A DNA stretch of 64,000 bases from Hippasteria phrygiana (GCA_037893225.1 JAZGUH010000413.1:620001-684000), one strand, 5' to 3'. Shown: positions 54,501 through 61,998, numbered from the stretch's first letter. The notes: generated by a model not told the origin, from the letters alone. Translations and numbers: made by a program.

Positions 54501-57500
54501 AAGGACTCCCAGAAAAACAATTCTCCCGGGAAAAAAAGACTCCCGGAAAAAAAGAAAATCCCGGAAAAAAGAGACTCCCGGGAAAAAAAAGACTCACGGA
54601 AAAAACAATCCTGGAAAAAAAAGACTCCCGGAAAAAAAAAAGACTCTGGGAGAAAAAGGCTCTGGGTAAAAAAGAAACTCCTGGGGAAAAACGACTGGGG
54701 GGAAAAAGGCTTCAGGAAAAAAGCTCCTGGAAAAAAAGGCTCCTGAAAAAAGAAGCTTCGTGAAAAAAATAGTACTCCGGGAAAAAAGGACTCCCTGAAA
54801 AAAGAGACTCCTGGGTAAAAAGAGAAGACTCGTGGGTTAAAAAAATGAAAACTCGTGGGTTAAAAAAAAGACTCCCGGAAAACAAAAGTCTCACGGGAAA
54901 AAAGACTCCCGGGAAAAAAGACTCCCGGGAAAAAAAGACTCCCGGGAAAAAAGACTTCCGGGAAAAAAAGACTCCCGGGAAAAAAGACTTCCGGGAAAAA
55001 AAGACTCCCGGAAAAAAAGACTTCCGGAAAAAAATACTCCCAGAAAAAAAAAGACTCCGGGAAAAAAGATTTCGGGAAAAAAAAGACTCCGGGAAAAAGA
55101 GACTCTGGGGAAAAAATTACTCCGGGAAAATAAATAAATCGTGAGTCTCCCCTTGAATTTACATAATAGTGACTCATTTGTAGTTATTCGGCTTGAAGGA
55201 ACGTAGACAGACTTGAAGTTATCAGTCAGTTCGTTTATCACTGGTCGCACTTTGCAGAGGCGGTCACTTTTATCTGCCCGAGTATTGTCAGTGAAGTGCA
55301 GACAGATATGATAACAAGTCCATAAATCTATCTCGGGGCATGGTGTTGGGGAATAAGGGGTCTCCAAAATGGAGTCCCTTGTCCAGTAGAAGGTTGATAT
55401 CTCTTCTTGGGTAGTGTCAGACCACCCAGTCCCCTCGTGTGTTTTGACGGAGGCTTTTGGTTCTGGGCGGCCTATCGGTTTGTATTATCAGTTATGTGCT
55501 TTGTAAGTTCAGGAAGGAAAAACTGTTCGAAGATCTCCATTGGATATTGGGGTGCTGGTGCTAACCAAACTCTGGCTTAATTAAACGCGAACAATAAGCA
55601 TACATTCCAAGTGCGCCAATGACAATACAGTAGACTGGTTTAAATCTTACATTTCGCATAGACCACAGGTAGTTGAGATAAACAATATTAGATCAGGAGA
55701 ACTTAATCTAGCCTGTGGTGTTCCACAGGGCTCGATTTTAGGACCACTATTGTTTTTGTCATATATCAATGATATGCCATGTTCTGTAAACTGTAAACTA
55801 CAGCTATATGCAGATGACGCTATGTTATTAGCTATAGACAAAAATGCTAACAATGTAGAACAGAAACTCACCGTAGAACTCACAAAGGTCAATCACTGGC
55901 TCATAGATAACAGGCTTTCACTCCATCTAGGAAAAACTCATTCCATATTATTTGCTAATAAAAGGAACTTGCGTAACAAAACTTTTCTCGACATAACATA
56001 CAATGGAATTGATATTAGAAGAGCCAAATCAGTCAACTATCTTGGCCTTGATCTAGAACAGGATTTGAATGGTAGCTTAATTGCGCAACACATAATTAAG
56101 AAAGCTAACTCTAGACTCACATTTTTGTTCCGGCATCAAAATTGTTTAAGTAAAAAAGCAAGGAAAATTTTGTGTACGGCCTTAATATCCTGCCATGTTG
56201 ATTATTGTTGTTGTTCCTGGTATTCTTCATTGTCACAAAAATTCAAAAACAAACTTCAAATCTGCCAAAATAAAACAATTCGCTTTATTAACAATCTTCC
56301 TACAAGATCCCATATTGGTTACAAAGAATTCCATGAAATAGGATGGCTTGATATTCACCATAGATCGAGTACAGTTCCTCAAAGCTAATCATGTTCATAA
56401 CATTTTTCATCAAAAATCTCCCAATTATCTCAAAAACAATTTTACCTATATTAAAGATATTCACCACTACCCAACAAGATCTAGTCAATTTAATGTTTTT
56501 GTACCACACATTAAAGGAACAGAAATTAACTCTTTTTTCTACACTGGAATTAAATTATGGAATTCACTACCATCCGACCTGAAACTGTATGAAAGGAAAA
56601 CCTTGTTCAAAACTAACCTTAAAGGATTTCTTTTTAACAAAATTCAAACTGCTGAATCTAGTTAAAGAAGTCAACATAACACAGGAGGCATGGGAAGGTT
56701 ATGTAAATGTTCCTGTTATAAAGTGCAATGTAAGATTTTTGATGGTTTTTAAGGTAATTTGAATTTAGCATATTATAGTGGGATTTTTATAAGTTTTTTC
56801 CTCAGTATATTGTAATATTAGTTTTTAAGTGGGAAGGTTATGTAATTTATAATTTTTAATATATTTTTAAGATTATATGAATTATAAAAGGGAAAGGGTA
56901 TCTTTTTGGGACCGCAATGGAAATAAGTTTTTTTAAAACTTGTTTGCGTTATCCCTGCTTTTTCCACAGTATGGGGGACTCTCTGTTTCATTTTTTATTT
57001 TATAGTTTTAGATAATTAACTAATTTATATCATTTCTATATGTGGAAATTGCGAATAAATCAAATCAAATCAAAAATGAATGAAATGCCCGGTTTTGAAA
57101 AAGCTCCATCTATATTCATTGGAAAACCCACAGCAAAACCCACAGCAGCTGAATGATGAGAGCGTCAATTCGCGGCTGCGGCCGTCAACCGGCCGCATGT
57201 ACAAACAAGTTTGCGGCAATAGACCGTGTAATTAAGTCTCGCGCATAAAGGCCACGATTGAACTTCCGGGCATCTCCGAGCCACAGGCTGTAGGACTTTT
57301 ACGTGTGGTTCATTTTGTTTTCTATAATACTTTGTTTTTACGAAGATCTGAACCATGAAACGGCCATAAATATGGATGATAAATTCAAAATTAATTTTAC
57401 AATACATGAAAACATGCATGACTGTCTAAATTATTGAAGAAAAGTAGGGAAACAAATTTGACCTGAGCGTCAAGTTGCAACGTGATTGGCTCATTGTCGG

Positions 57501-59216
57501 GAAGAGAAAGCCCGGCCCCCCAAACCCCTGTACTGCATGCGCTGCGGACGTAAGCGAACGTACGTACATAAATTATATACGACGACCGCCTTATATGGTC
57601 TACGCTATTATATGGTCTACGCTATTAAGACTGGCGCGTGAACCAGAACAATGGCGAATGACGTACGTATGACGTACTAGACTGTTTTGTTCTCCTTTTC
57701 CCTAATTAGATATATCGTTCACATATTGTAAATTGAAATAAGAAAAAATATTTTGCTAAAAGTTTTTATCTACCTTTCAGTAAAAAGAACAGCGTCAAAA
57801 CAAAATATTTCAAGAAAACTACTCGCTTTACACATTGCCCGGTAGTTCGGTTTCTCGTAAACTCTCGTACGTTCTTGAGGTCAACTTACACGCTCTAAAC
57901 ACGTCAACCGGCCCAGTAGCCTCGCCTCAAGCCGCGGCTATAGCCGTCATCCGGGCGCAAGGACCTTGAAATGGGTTTTGACTGTGGAACTTTGGTTAAA
58001 TTGGCTCCTAGGATTCCATTATATGCTGCGATGTGTCTTCCAGAAGTTCATGTATAGTCTGGATGGCCTGAATAACAAACTGTTCTAAGCATGTGGTATA
58101 TGAGTGTGGGTGGTATATAATAAATGTAGGTTGGAAATCCAGTTGCACCATGCAAGGTTTTGGTAACTTAGAGCGGCAGCCACTCTTAGACATCCCAAAG
58201 CAATATGACAGCATGCTGTGGACAACTCAGATCATGTGTTTTGGTCAGTTGATAGTACGTATAACATATACATCTTTCGGTTTCAGCCCCTAAAGATACG
58301 AGACATGCTGGTGTCATCTTCAGTGACGGCTCGCTTTACTAGGACGGTCGTTCACAGTGTTGTGATAAACCCGGCCAGTAAGAGCCAAGAGATCAACTTC
58401 TACATGGAGCTCCCCCCAGAGGCCTTCATATCAGGCTTTTTGATGTAAGTAGGAGCCCTCTCAGACTCTTTCTTCCATAATAATAACAGCGATCAGCTTT
58501 TAACGGGGTATCTGAGAACATTATGATTAATCATTTTTCCTGGTCACTAAGCAAAAATACTCGTCGACTGTTATAGTTAAGGTTTTGTGGAAGTTACATG
58601 TAGTCTAATTGTTGTTAACCATAGTTCTTGCAGTGCGAACTTGCTCTTACCTGTAATCATCAACAGACACCAACCATTACTCTGCCCCTCCGTGTATATG
58701 GACACAACAACCCTTCAATCGTTAAAATAACCAAACGCTGCATTATAACGCTGCAGGAGACACACATATACGGCGAGATAGCTCCCCGGCCAAGGCCGTT
58801 TCTATTTTAAAGAAATCTAATTCTAGTCGCCATGCACGGCTCTTGTGACCAAATCTTGCTGAAGGACACATATCAGCACCTTAATCAACTAGTTTGGTTT
58901 GAAACCACTATCGTACAGAATTCACTGCTGTGTCACTGAATCGTGATGCTTTTGCAGATATTTTACTCTCTCTCTCTCTATCTATCTCTCTATCTCTCTC
59001 TTCTTCCATTGTGAAACAACAAAAATCTCAACTCAAGCCACGTGATCAGGGGCCGACAATCAATAAATAGATTTGGATTATGTTGATATTAAACCATTTT
59101 CACAGAGAGACGGGGGGCGTAGTGTATAAGTCACAAGTGGAGGAAAAGAGAAAAGCTCAACGGCTGTACGACCACGCAAGAGACCACGGACTGGCTACTG
59201 GGCAAGTTAAGCAAAC
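30431..59216 (+). CDS. ITIH-like gene 2, 5' half (3' part outside window or lost)
   Basis: Exons 30431-30562, 50986-51024, 58287-58444 and 59106-59216 in consistent phase encode a secreted protein start and the first VIT-domain strands. The next VIT exon (as at 737-875 of gene 1) is not found up to 64000. The last exon ends with AC of a split codon, and gene 1's first visible exon begins with one base completing such a codon, so the exon structure is shared. Intron 1 is 20.4 kb and contains the Polinton-like element. Same orientation as gene 1, so probably a tandem duplicate. Confidence 0.8.
30690..30840. repeat. GC-rich decayed repeat in intron 1
   Basis: Contains acggggtccaagggatcgctt and aagcccttgctaggggtt words like the gcccttacggcgtggggtcc units at 43015-43545 and is probably the same family. 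No ends defined. Confidence 0.4.
31690..31940 (+). promoter_or_regulatory. Tandem CCAAT-box repeats in the TIR
   Basis: About seven units of a 32-bp motif around gatgctgattggttgattt give six GATTGG (inverted CCAAT) sites and one diverged one (gtttgg). They lie 350-600 bp upstream of the WW/PC4 start codon. Mirrored at about 42364-42614. Possible NF-Y binding array; inference from motif only. Confidence 0.6.
32180..32220 (+). promoter_or_regulatory. Core promoter of the left WW/PC4 gene
   Basis: caataaaagtggg at about 32186 resembles a TATA box, with a pyrimidine-rich initiator-like ctctcactcg about 30 bp downstream (32213 on). Start codon at 32286. Mirrored near 42085-42125 for the right copy. 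Confidence 0.45.
32286..32597 (+). CDS. WW-domain protein ORF, left TIR copy
   Basis: 103 codons from ATG just after the putative promoter. A WW domain spans residues about 37-64: GWREAYSASEKRPYYYN, then ESLWSIP, with two Trp 23 residues apart, the Y-Y-Y-N strand and the final Pro. WW domains bind proline motifs. Upstream residues are Pro/Ser-rich. The ORF ends at TGA 32595-32597 and overlaps the PC4 frame in -1. No function assigned; probably the N-terminal part of a WW-PC4 protein made by splicing or frameshifting. Confidence 0.7.
   Translation: MDPASGPSVPPSSPSGGLDKGPFECVKKLTHTQVKKGWREAYSASEKRPYYYNIYTRESLWSIPTFQPTQQEESQADSGPAPDLLAAAMAELSGTADFTQPRS
32549..32866 (+). CDS. PC4/SUB1-like coactivator domain, left TIR copy
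   Basis: Frame 2 (codon starts such as 32669) reads FQIGGERYVYVKRFKGRVYV, then IRDYYF, KKGLNLTAVEWMKL and AITEAI: the PC4 (p15) single-stranded-DNA-binding fold with its FKG, IR.Y and KKG(I/L)(S/N)L..W motifs, at 32669-32854. A basic Gly/Lys stretch precedes it. The frame has no ATG before the domain, so the displayed start is only where overlap with the WW ORF's last Met codon begins; expression needs a -1 shift or splicing from the WW ORF. Stop TAA at 32864-32866. PC4 proteins act in transcription and ssDNA binding; here perhaps element replication or transcription (inference). Confidence 0.8.
   Translation, partial: HGRTFRYSGFHPAPFVKGKGKKRKFSPDPNQRENDNQAVRFQIGGERYVYVKRFKGRVYVNIRDYYFNEDKTKLLAGKKGLNLTAVEWMKLADRCKAITEAIDMV
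32867..33237 (+). CDS. Cysteine-rich C-terminal ORF, left copy (truncated)
   Basis: In the same frame as PC4, separated only by one TAA. It reads DIVDRRARARRLTKRILTKL, then LGCEGCEEDWPCQWDHACLL (Cys/His cluster C-x2-C-x5-C-x3-H-x-C) and FGMTPESCLDDFL. At 33176 the TIR ends and the frame runs into minisatellite sequence, encoding AHFAAHLLIS before a stop. No initiator ATG precedes the cluster. The right copy has a different, longer C-terminus. A Cys/His cluster after PC4 suggests zinc binding. Family not recognised with certainty. Confidence 0.55.
33172..33740 (+). repeat. aaatgagcaa minisatellite with a hairpin at the TIR junction
   Basis: Built from 10-12 bp words (aaatgagcaa, gagcaagaaatg, cagcgaaatgagt) that form a higher-order unit of about 51 bp. 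The first 60 bp (33172-33231) is the reverse complement of 33262-33321, giving a hairpin with a loop of about 30 bases exactly at the inner edge of the left TIR. Both strands have long pseudo-ORFs because of the repeat. Confidence 0.8.
33833..34540 (+). CDS. C2H2 zinc-finger acidic protein of the Polinton-like element
   Basis: 235 codons. One C2H2 finger at residues about 11-33: CHRCNKSFGRRYNLRRHAED then VH, giving C-x2-C-x12-H-x4-H. Residues about 45-125 are very acidic (runs of D/E with S). Residues 125-235 are helical and charged: YLDWLEEAKEATEEMWNKKY and FFNKYKDFLSSYLH. Single intact ORF without introns, unlike the host genes nearby. Likely a DNA-binding regulator of the element, but no function can be assigned from sequence. 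Starts at ATG 33833; an alternative start is not evident. Confidence 0.75.
   Translation: MNVNAAVKPHACHRCNKSFGRRYNLRRHAEDVHAAEESTVNQVGDDSEIEAIQSEYGDVDHSESYFKRRRFEDSEIDNSETESTQDEDEDFKENDLESENEVEDDELSDEDESSSELEDNVTYLDWLEEAKEATEEMWNKKYEKYVNCGVGEDQAREKANRKTLWVVKRIFFNKYKDFLSSYLHLKDSDTHQDIVEDLEEKVDKGLEVKKALNRVMPKHQAKFDGLFQQDEEELE
34541..35642. other. Core region without recognised gene
   Basis: AT-rich 3' flank of the zinc-finger gene. AATAAA at 34931-34936 is the likely polyadenylation signal. 35000-35640 has no ORF or repeat that could be recognised. The tRNA-like array begins at about 35643. Confidence 0.45.
35762..35834 (+). tRNA. tRNA-like gene, first of 16 tandem copies
   Basis: 73-nt cloverleaf: acceptor GGCAAGA/TCGTGCC (six of seven pairs, A-G mismatch at 5:68), D arm GCTC/GAGC, T arm GCAGG/CCCGC with TTCGAAT loop. 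The anticodon arm is CCGGT/CCCGG with a T-C mismatch and loop ACGGTAA, so nominally anticodon GGT (Thr), but position 33 is C instead of the invariant U. A box tagctcagttgg and B box ggttcgaatcc are perfect. Copies start at 35762 plus multiples of 313: 36075, 36388, 36701, 37014, 37327, 37640, 37953, 38266, 38579, 38892, 39205, 39518, 39831, 40144 (acceptor variant) and 40457. May be tRNA-derived rather than a working tRNA. Confidence 0.65.
40457..40529 (+). tRNA. tRNA-like gene, 16th and last copy
   Basis: Same sequence as the first copy. The first T4 run on the + strand after the array start is at 40552-40555, 23 bases after this copy, and could be the only canonical Pol III terminator for the whole array. 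Confidence 0.6.
40556..40936 (-). terminator. 3' flank and polyadenylation signal of the right WW/PC4 gene
   Basis: On the minus strand AATAAA occurs opposite tttatt at about 40882-40887, some 50 bases after the stop. The remaining bases are AT-rich with no gene. Confidence 0.5.
40937..41437 (-). CDS. Cysteine-rich C-terminal ORF, right copy (complete)
   Basis: Same Cys/His cluster as the left copy, but it continues past the TIR edge (41128) into unique DNA: FDEAIQLLDTGKLLPIFYAV, GAGSFVGEGMDSN, then ILNEWKTEQSDIVI and a stop. It is open in frame with PC4 except for one TAA. The unique C-terminus suggests that this arm keeps the original gene and the left arm is the recombined one. First ATG in frame encodes MFGMTPESC at 41203, too late to include the Cys cluster. 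Confidence 0.6.
   Translation of the reverse strand: MDLHSGYQHLHFLLFLHTTDSTNQDIVDRRARARRLTKRILTKLITDEIFTIVYRAQEQLGCEGCEEDWPCQWDHACLLFGMTPESCLDDFLSQHFDEAIQLLDTGKLLPIFYAVAALLGAGSFVGEGMDSNTEINSTIADILNEWKTEQSDIVISFYSMFFQQHH
41438..41755 (-). CDS. PC4/SUB1-like coactivator domain, right TIR copy
   Basis: Mirror of the left copy; PC4 domain at about 41450-41635 on the minus strand, with the same motifs and the same -1 overlap with the WW ORF. Here the downstream cysteine-rich ORF is complete, so this locus is the better candidate for the functional gene. Confidence 0.8.
   Translation of the reverse strand, partial: HGRTFRYSGFHPAPFVKGKGKKRKFSPDPNQRENDNQAVRFQIGGERYVYVKRFKGRVYVNIRDYYFNEDKTKLLAGKKGLNLTAVEWMKLADRCKAITEAIDMV
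41707..42018 (-). CDS. WW-domain protein ORF, right TIR copy
   Basis: Mirror of 32286-32597; start codon at 42018, identical translation as far as read. Promoter and CCAAT repeats lie upstream at 42040-42614. Confidence 0.7.
   Translation of the reverse strand: MDPASGPSVPPSSPSGGLDKGPFECVKKLTHTQVKKGWREAYSASEKRPYYYNIYTRESLWSIPTFQPTQQEESQADSGPAPDLLAAAMAELSGTADFTQPRS
42989..44136. mobile_element. CAGGCGCGGATC-ended element
   Basis: Left end caggcgcggatc (42989) and right end ggatccgcgcctg (to 44136) are inverted. G and C homopolymers lie near the right end (about 44071-44123). It holds a tandem duplication at 43015-43545: gcccttacg.gtacggcgtggggtccgg blocks followed by gcaatctgaggcgattcctgg and tatatatatcat, about 290 bp apart. 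No transposase. The same ends occur at 49301-49646. Confidence 0.6.
44137..45169. other. Intron 1, no gene
   Basis: Small inverted words gtgaggacag/ctgtcctcac at about 44260-44335, C/G homopolymers at 44460-44560 with a gatctccgccc element end. Nothing coding. Confidence 0.45.
45581..46263. mobile_element. TTAA-flanked MITE containing a second foldback
   Basis: Ends AGGTTGTGTACACGATTGGT (45581) and accaatcatgtacactacct (to 46263) are inverted, flanked by TTAA at 45577-45580 and 46264-46267. Nested inside is a foldback with gcctttagtcaaggcgc arms (45780-46104), GC-rich with gcgcgc words. Non-autonomous, piggyBac- or Kolobok-like by target. Confidence 0.8.
46332..46520. mobile_element. hAT-like MITE with caagtcc repeats
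   Basis: Left cagacttgcagtcgagtcc and right ggactcgactacatccctg are near-inverted. Flanking 8-mers CCATGAAG (46324-46331) and CCATCAAG (46521-46528) differ at one base, fitting an old 8-bp target duplication. Confidence 0.65.
46547..47440 (-). mobile_element. TTAA-flanked THAP element, copy D (inverted relative of copy C)
   Basis: Ends gggaaacatg (46547) and catgtttcct (to 47440), with TTAA at 46543-46546 and 47441-47444. Reads as the reverse complement of 28742-29698 with small differences, including a shorter 3' end. The THAP finger remnant lies at about 46945-47108 on the minus strand, with the same frame break. Confidence 0.8.
47826..48040. repeat. Two long G homopolymers
   Basis: G runs at about 47826-47848 and 48017-48036, flanking a gggcgttgccagga element-end sequence. 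Typical boundaries of the CAGTGGCGTAGCC family, but no intact pair of ends. Confidence 0.45.
48269..48512. repeat. 244-bp palindromic foldback
   Basis: aagtgacttttgagag at the left and ctctcaaaagtcactt at the right; the arms also share agcccgctg.tgccatttgtctaaa, gctgcgggcag and tgacgtcata on opposite strands. Each arm is over 100 bp. MITE-like; no target duplication identified. Confidence 0.85.
49301..49646. mobile_element. CAGGGGCGGATCC-ended element
   Basis: Ends caggggcggatccagg (49301) and ggatccgcgcctg (to 49646), with G runs at about 49327 and 49411 and a C run at 49618. Same family as 42989-44136. No coding sequence. Confidence 0.6.
50279..50447. mobile_element. Small MITE with tgtaaataccg ends
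   Basis: tgtaaataccgacaatc (50279) and gattgccggtatttaca (to 50447) are inverted. An inverted second copy, truncated on one side, is at 61851-61996. Confidence 0.7.
50986..51024 (+). CDS. ITIH-like gene 2, 13-codon exon
   Basis: Encodes RARRYVVGPPFNT, phase 0 at both ends. Acceptor gctgtttcag, donor gtaagc. The short basic stretch could be a propeptide-type R-x-R-R site. Kept because the splice sites are good and the phase fits both neighbours; no homology motif. Confidence 0.5.
51170..51615. repeat. Compound palindrome
   Basis: 51203-51392 pairs with 51424-51615 (aacacgtttatatttaactg against its complement at the right end). A second, shorter pair (aacacgttcatatttaactg at 51170-51200 and its complement at 51393-51424) is interleaved. 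Together this makes nested inverted repeats that share one arm edge. Confidence 0.8.
51943..52070 (-). repeat. Dispersed degenerate copy of the tRNA-like unit
   Basis: Minus strand: gggagataagttggtagatc, cggcacggtattgcggaggt and ggttcaaatcccgct match the array unit, but about 20 bases including the acceptor 5' side and A box start are deleted. The downstream ttcactttga..gtttattcaa segment lies on the + strand, so this copy too has an internal flip. Confidence 0.65.
52077..53377 (-). mobile_element. TTAA-type THAP element, copy B (inverted relative of copy A)
   Basis: Ends agagcaactaaaacgcc (52077) and gcgtattatttgctct (to 53377); TTAA at 53378-53381, mutated to TTCA at 52073-52076. Collinear with 27448-28737 in reverse complement, but with the THAP finger region that copy A lost. 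Confidence 0.7.
52561..53011 (-). pseudogene. THAP-domain protein remnant in copy B
   Basis: MPRSCVVGGCTRNSDKN begins a C2CH THAP finger (C-x4-C), continuing RRQWVRFADN and KWSKICAEHFAKDC (C-x2-H-F). A second frame gives GLKAQFHLKAGAIPTLKAP, the AVPTIF-like box. The two parts are in different frames at about 52800-52930, so it needs an intron or is frameshifted. No catalytic domain follows. Confidence 0.7.
53715..55125 (+). repeat. ggaaaaaaagactccc minisatellite, 1.4 kb
   Basis: About 85 irregular copies of a 15-18 bp unit, (g/c)ggaaaaaa(a)gactccc or ggctccgg. Units drift from ggcttcg/ggctcc forms on the left to homogeneous gactcccgg on the right. One strand is purine-rich. The long Phe/Ser-rich and Lys-rich ORFs across it are by-products. 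Confidence 0.9.
55126..55610. other. Intron, no gene
   Basis: No exon, element end or repeat recognised between the minisatellite and the retroelement. Confidence 0.4.
55612..57076 (+). pseudogene. 5'-truncated CR1-like non-LTR retrotransposon
   Basis: Starts inside RT: WFKSYISHRPQVVEINN, CGVPQGSILGPLLFLSYIND, then LQLYADDAML (catalytic YADD), VNYLGLDLEQDLN and LWNSLPSDLK near the end. A frameshift at about 56350-56390 breaks the ORF. The 3' UTR ends in AATAAATCAAATCAAATC, a short tandem tail typical of CR1/L2-type elements. Truncated at 5' as usual for these elements. Confidence 0.85.
57077..58286. other. Intron with dispersed repeats
   Basis: 57745-57900 is the inverted copy of 8205-8370 (tctacctttcagtaaa, gaaaactactcgctttac, ctcgtaaactctcgtacgtt). 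57590-57625 has a tandem tatggtctacgctatta duplication. Nothing coding. Confidence 0.6.
58287..58444 (+). CDS. ITIH-like gene 2, VIT domain exon 1
   Basis: PLKIRDMLVSSSVTARFTRT followed by VVHSVVINPASKSQEINFYM and ELPPEAFISGF, the hallmark start of the VIT domain (SSSVTARF..TVV...V.N.....E..F...LP..AFI). Acceptor ggtttcag, donor gtaagt. Confidence 0.9.
58445..59105. other. Intron with (TCTC/TATC) microsatellite
   Basis: 58974-59003 is a tctctctctatctatc microsatellite. No other feature. Confidence 0.6.
59106..59216 (+). CDS. ITIH-like gene 2, VIT domain exon 2
   Basis: ETGGVVYKSQVEEKRKAQRL, then YDHARDHGLATGQVKQT, matching the ITIH strand-helix block (G..Y...V.EK..A...Y..A...G...G.V). Acceptor tttcacag, donor gtaagt; ends with a split Thr codon. 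Confidence 0.88.
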
Positions 59217-59690
59217 GTAAGTATTGCTATCAGAATAAACAAAAATCATGTTGGCAGGTGTTGTAAAGGACCAAACATTTGGAGAACTAAAATAATCTGT
59301 TGGATGGTCTCCCGTTTTAAAGAACGTTAATTTAAAAAAACAAAATTAAATATTGTATTTTGATGTACAGTTTCGGTATTAGTTTTACACAAAGGAAAAA
59401 ATCAGAATCAGTTATTCCCCATTTCATTAATTTGTCTTTGGTAGGTAGAATTCTGGGTTTCAGTTGAAACCATATATTTGTATCATCTACATCCATCAGA
59501 TTACATCGGTTTTGGAGCCAAATTTGTTCCGAATCTAAATAATTAACATTGAAGAAATTATTCTACACTTTTCAGCACTCGGTGAAGTTATGTTTCTACG
59601 AACTAAATTATTATACACTAAATTAATATACATTAACACTGGTTAATTTATATAGCATTACCATTCTTATTAAAAGTAACCCGATTGAGA
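59217..59690. other. Intron, no gene
   Basis: AT-rich; the next VIT exon expected for ITIH gene 2 is not visible here. Confidence 0.4.
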
Positions 59691-60800
59691 AAATGATTTG
59701 GGGGGCCTTCTCTAACTTCCTCGATATAATCTTTTTAACATTTCTGTTTAGTCCCGCCATGATCCGACCACTGAGCATTTACATATGTATTGACAAAATA
59801 TGACAAGTCAGCTAATGTTTTAAAAGAAAACATTTTACCATCCTGAATCATTTGTTTTAAATATACGATACCCTGGGGCTTCTGACTTTTACTATCCTAG
59901 CTTTCTCTTGATTATCTATTATTCCATAGAGGTATAGGTCTATTACCAGTCTCATTCATACATGAAAAACAGTTATTAATATTAGCGCCAGCTTGGTTAA
60001 TACAAATCACGATTAAATCTTTGTAGTAAGGCTGGGCCGTCGGGGCCACGGCCTTTGGACAATTGATCACATACTGGTACCAATCTAGGTTACAACTACC
60101 ACTTGCTTGGGATATACAATAATCAAACAAATATTTTCATTTACCAGAGCTTTGACGATATCTACGTAACACATTATTTTTTAAAGCCTTTTACATCTAA
60201 TACTTACAACTCCGGTACCTCCATTTTCAACCGGCCCGCAAATCGTATTTCTTTTAATTTTATTCGGTTTCCCATTCCAGTAAAAGGACCACTTTTAATT
60301 CTTTCCATTTTCTCAATATATACATTAGGGCAGTGAAGAACCGAAGTAAGAAATCCCGGTGTAGCGTGAAATATTGTCACTATGAAATACGGTAGTATTG
60401 CACATGCAAAGTTATCGATAATATCGATAATTGGGAAAGTGGCCGGTCACGTGGGAGCTAGGCTTAACCAATAATAGGGAAGAGGAGTCGGATACATGTA
60501 TTCATGGGAGTCGGATATTCATGACACCGGCTCCGTTAATAACTATAGATTTTCCTTTCAAGGTTAGATCTCTGTTTTTCCATCTATTCAGAACATTCTC
60601 CATTTTACCGATTCTGGGGCCCCTAATTCCTGTCTGAGTTGTCATCATTCCCAAAATAAATTTCAAGAATTTTAAGATGGTCCTTGACCCAAGAAAACCC
60701 TCCCGGTTTTTATTTCCTATCCCTTCACTTGGCCAACCATAACCCCTGAGATTTCCCAATCCTAGACCCATACCCCCAACTGTAAACTTGTCAAGAGCAG
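59691..60800 (-). pseudogene. Tx1/L1-like non-LTR element, RT C-terminal fragment
   Basis: Minus strand: NRWKNRDLTLKGKSIVIN (thumb-proximal L-T-L-K-G-K motif), then FYWNGKPNKIKRNTICG with GG.G (F-W-N-G-K-P-x-K-I-K-R), and later PYYKDLI and PLWNNR. Order and motifs match the C-terminal part of Tx1/L1-clade ORF2. Many frame changes; inactive. Confidence 0.7.
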
Positions 60801-61059
60801 CAAAATCAGTTGTCTTTAGTTTGGTGAGAAAAAGCGTGTATCGTCAGCATGCTGAATGAACTCCAGCGTCTGATAGCTACTTGGAAGAGTGAGAGCGCAA
60901 TGAAATTGTGAAAAACCAACTGGTGCTGAAGTGACATTGGGCTCCTAATGTGTGGCTGGTAATGAAAGGGTCAAGAGGTGCTACTTCATTCTGATCTGAA
61001 CATCAACAGTCTAAGGGACTCCCCGTTTAATATACCTATATACGGATACGTAAGCATGC

Positions 61060-61440
61060 AAAATACAACAAATTATTTCTAAAAGAACTCACTAGACTCC
61101 TTAATGACGCCGATTCCGATCCTGATATCATAGGTGAAATCGAAAATAAAATTAAAACTTATGAGTTGAATTATTTGGAAAAGTCCGGAGAGAGGTGCCA
61201 CATAAACAAAATAACTGGTGAAAACCAACCCAATTTTTTCGTCGTATGGAAAAACAAACTAATGAAAAGCTTCTAACCAACCTAGTTGTTGCGAATGGTT
61301 TCTACTACGAAGATTCCTTCTCGATATGTGATTATGTTATGAAAATGTGTATAGAAGTGAGGGAATATATAAAGAAAAATATAATACTGTTCTTCATACA
61401 GCGTGTTCGTTACTTCCCCCGCGCTAACTCCTGCCTTTAA
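61060..61440 (+). pseudogene. Tx1/L1-like ORF2 fragment upstream of RT
   Basis: FLKELTRLLNDADSDPDIIG, KTYELNYLEKSGERCHINKI and TGENQPNFF, the region just before RT motif 0 in Tx1/L1-type elements (..R....W...GE....FF). Opposite strand to the fragment at 59691-60800, so the two are separate insertions or an inverted rearrangement. Confidence 0.6.
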
Positions 61441-61850
61441 CATCGGGGAAAGTTGCACATGCGCAGTACGTTAGAGTAAACGAACGATCTCAGGGTGCAC
61501 CACACTAATTCAAGCTATAATCAACAGTGTAAAATATGGTTTTGTACACGATTTTCAAACGGGGACCTTTCTCAATCAGGGACCCTATTGTCCTCTTTTG
61601 TTAAAAGTCCCCTATTTAATGCAAAAACAAACTCACCCACACATTCTCATTTTTACATCCCTGTGGAGACATGGCATTGTTCTTCCCGTTGTCCCTGTAC
61701 TTAAGCAAACCCCCATAGACTTTGTACACAAAATTCCTTGTGGAGACATCCTAACCCATATAATTGCCTAGTGAGTGGTGGAGACCTATTCAATCCCTTT
61801 GTTCCTATTGTGCTTATGTCTCCACAGGGTACCGAATATCCGTCCAAGTG

Positions 61851-61996
61851 TGTAAATACCGGCAATCGCGGACCTCCTATTGTCCCTCTTTTGTTTGTAC
61901 TTTAACTTTTTTCGGAAGGCCTCCCATATTTATGTTTTGTACACAATTTTCAATCGTGTACGTTCGGTCAATCGTGGACCCTATGTCTATGCCTTA
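61851..61996. mobile_element. Truncated copy of the tgtaaataccg MITE
   Basis: Inverted relative of 50279-50447: tgtaaataccggcaatcgcg, ctcttttgtttgtac and ggaaggcctcccatat are in the same order on the opposite strand. The right end is lost next to the taggttcacac sequence at 61999. Confidence 0.6.
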
Positions 61997-61998
61997 TG

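Noticed and set aside
53687..55367. Long Phe/Ser-rich or Lys-rich ORFs over the minisatellite
   Set aside because: Low-complexity translation of a 15-18 bp repeat in all frames, with no start context or domain.
57165..57419. Minus-strand ORF of 84 codons
   Set aside because: No motif; lies in a dispersed repeat region between retroelement and ITIH exon.
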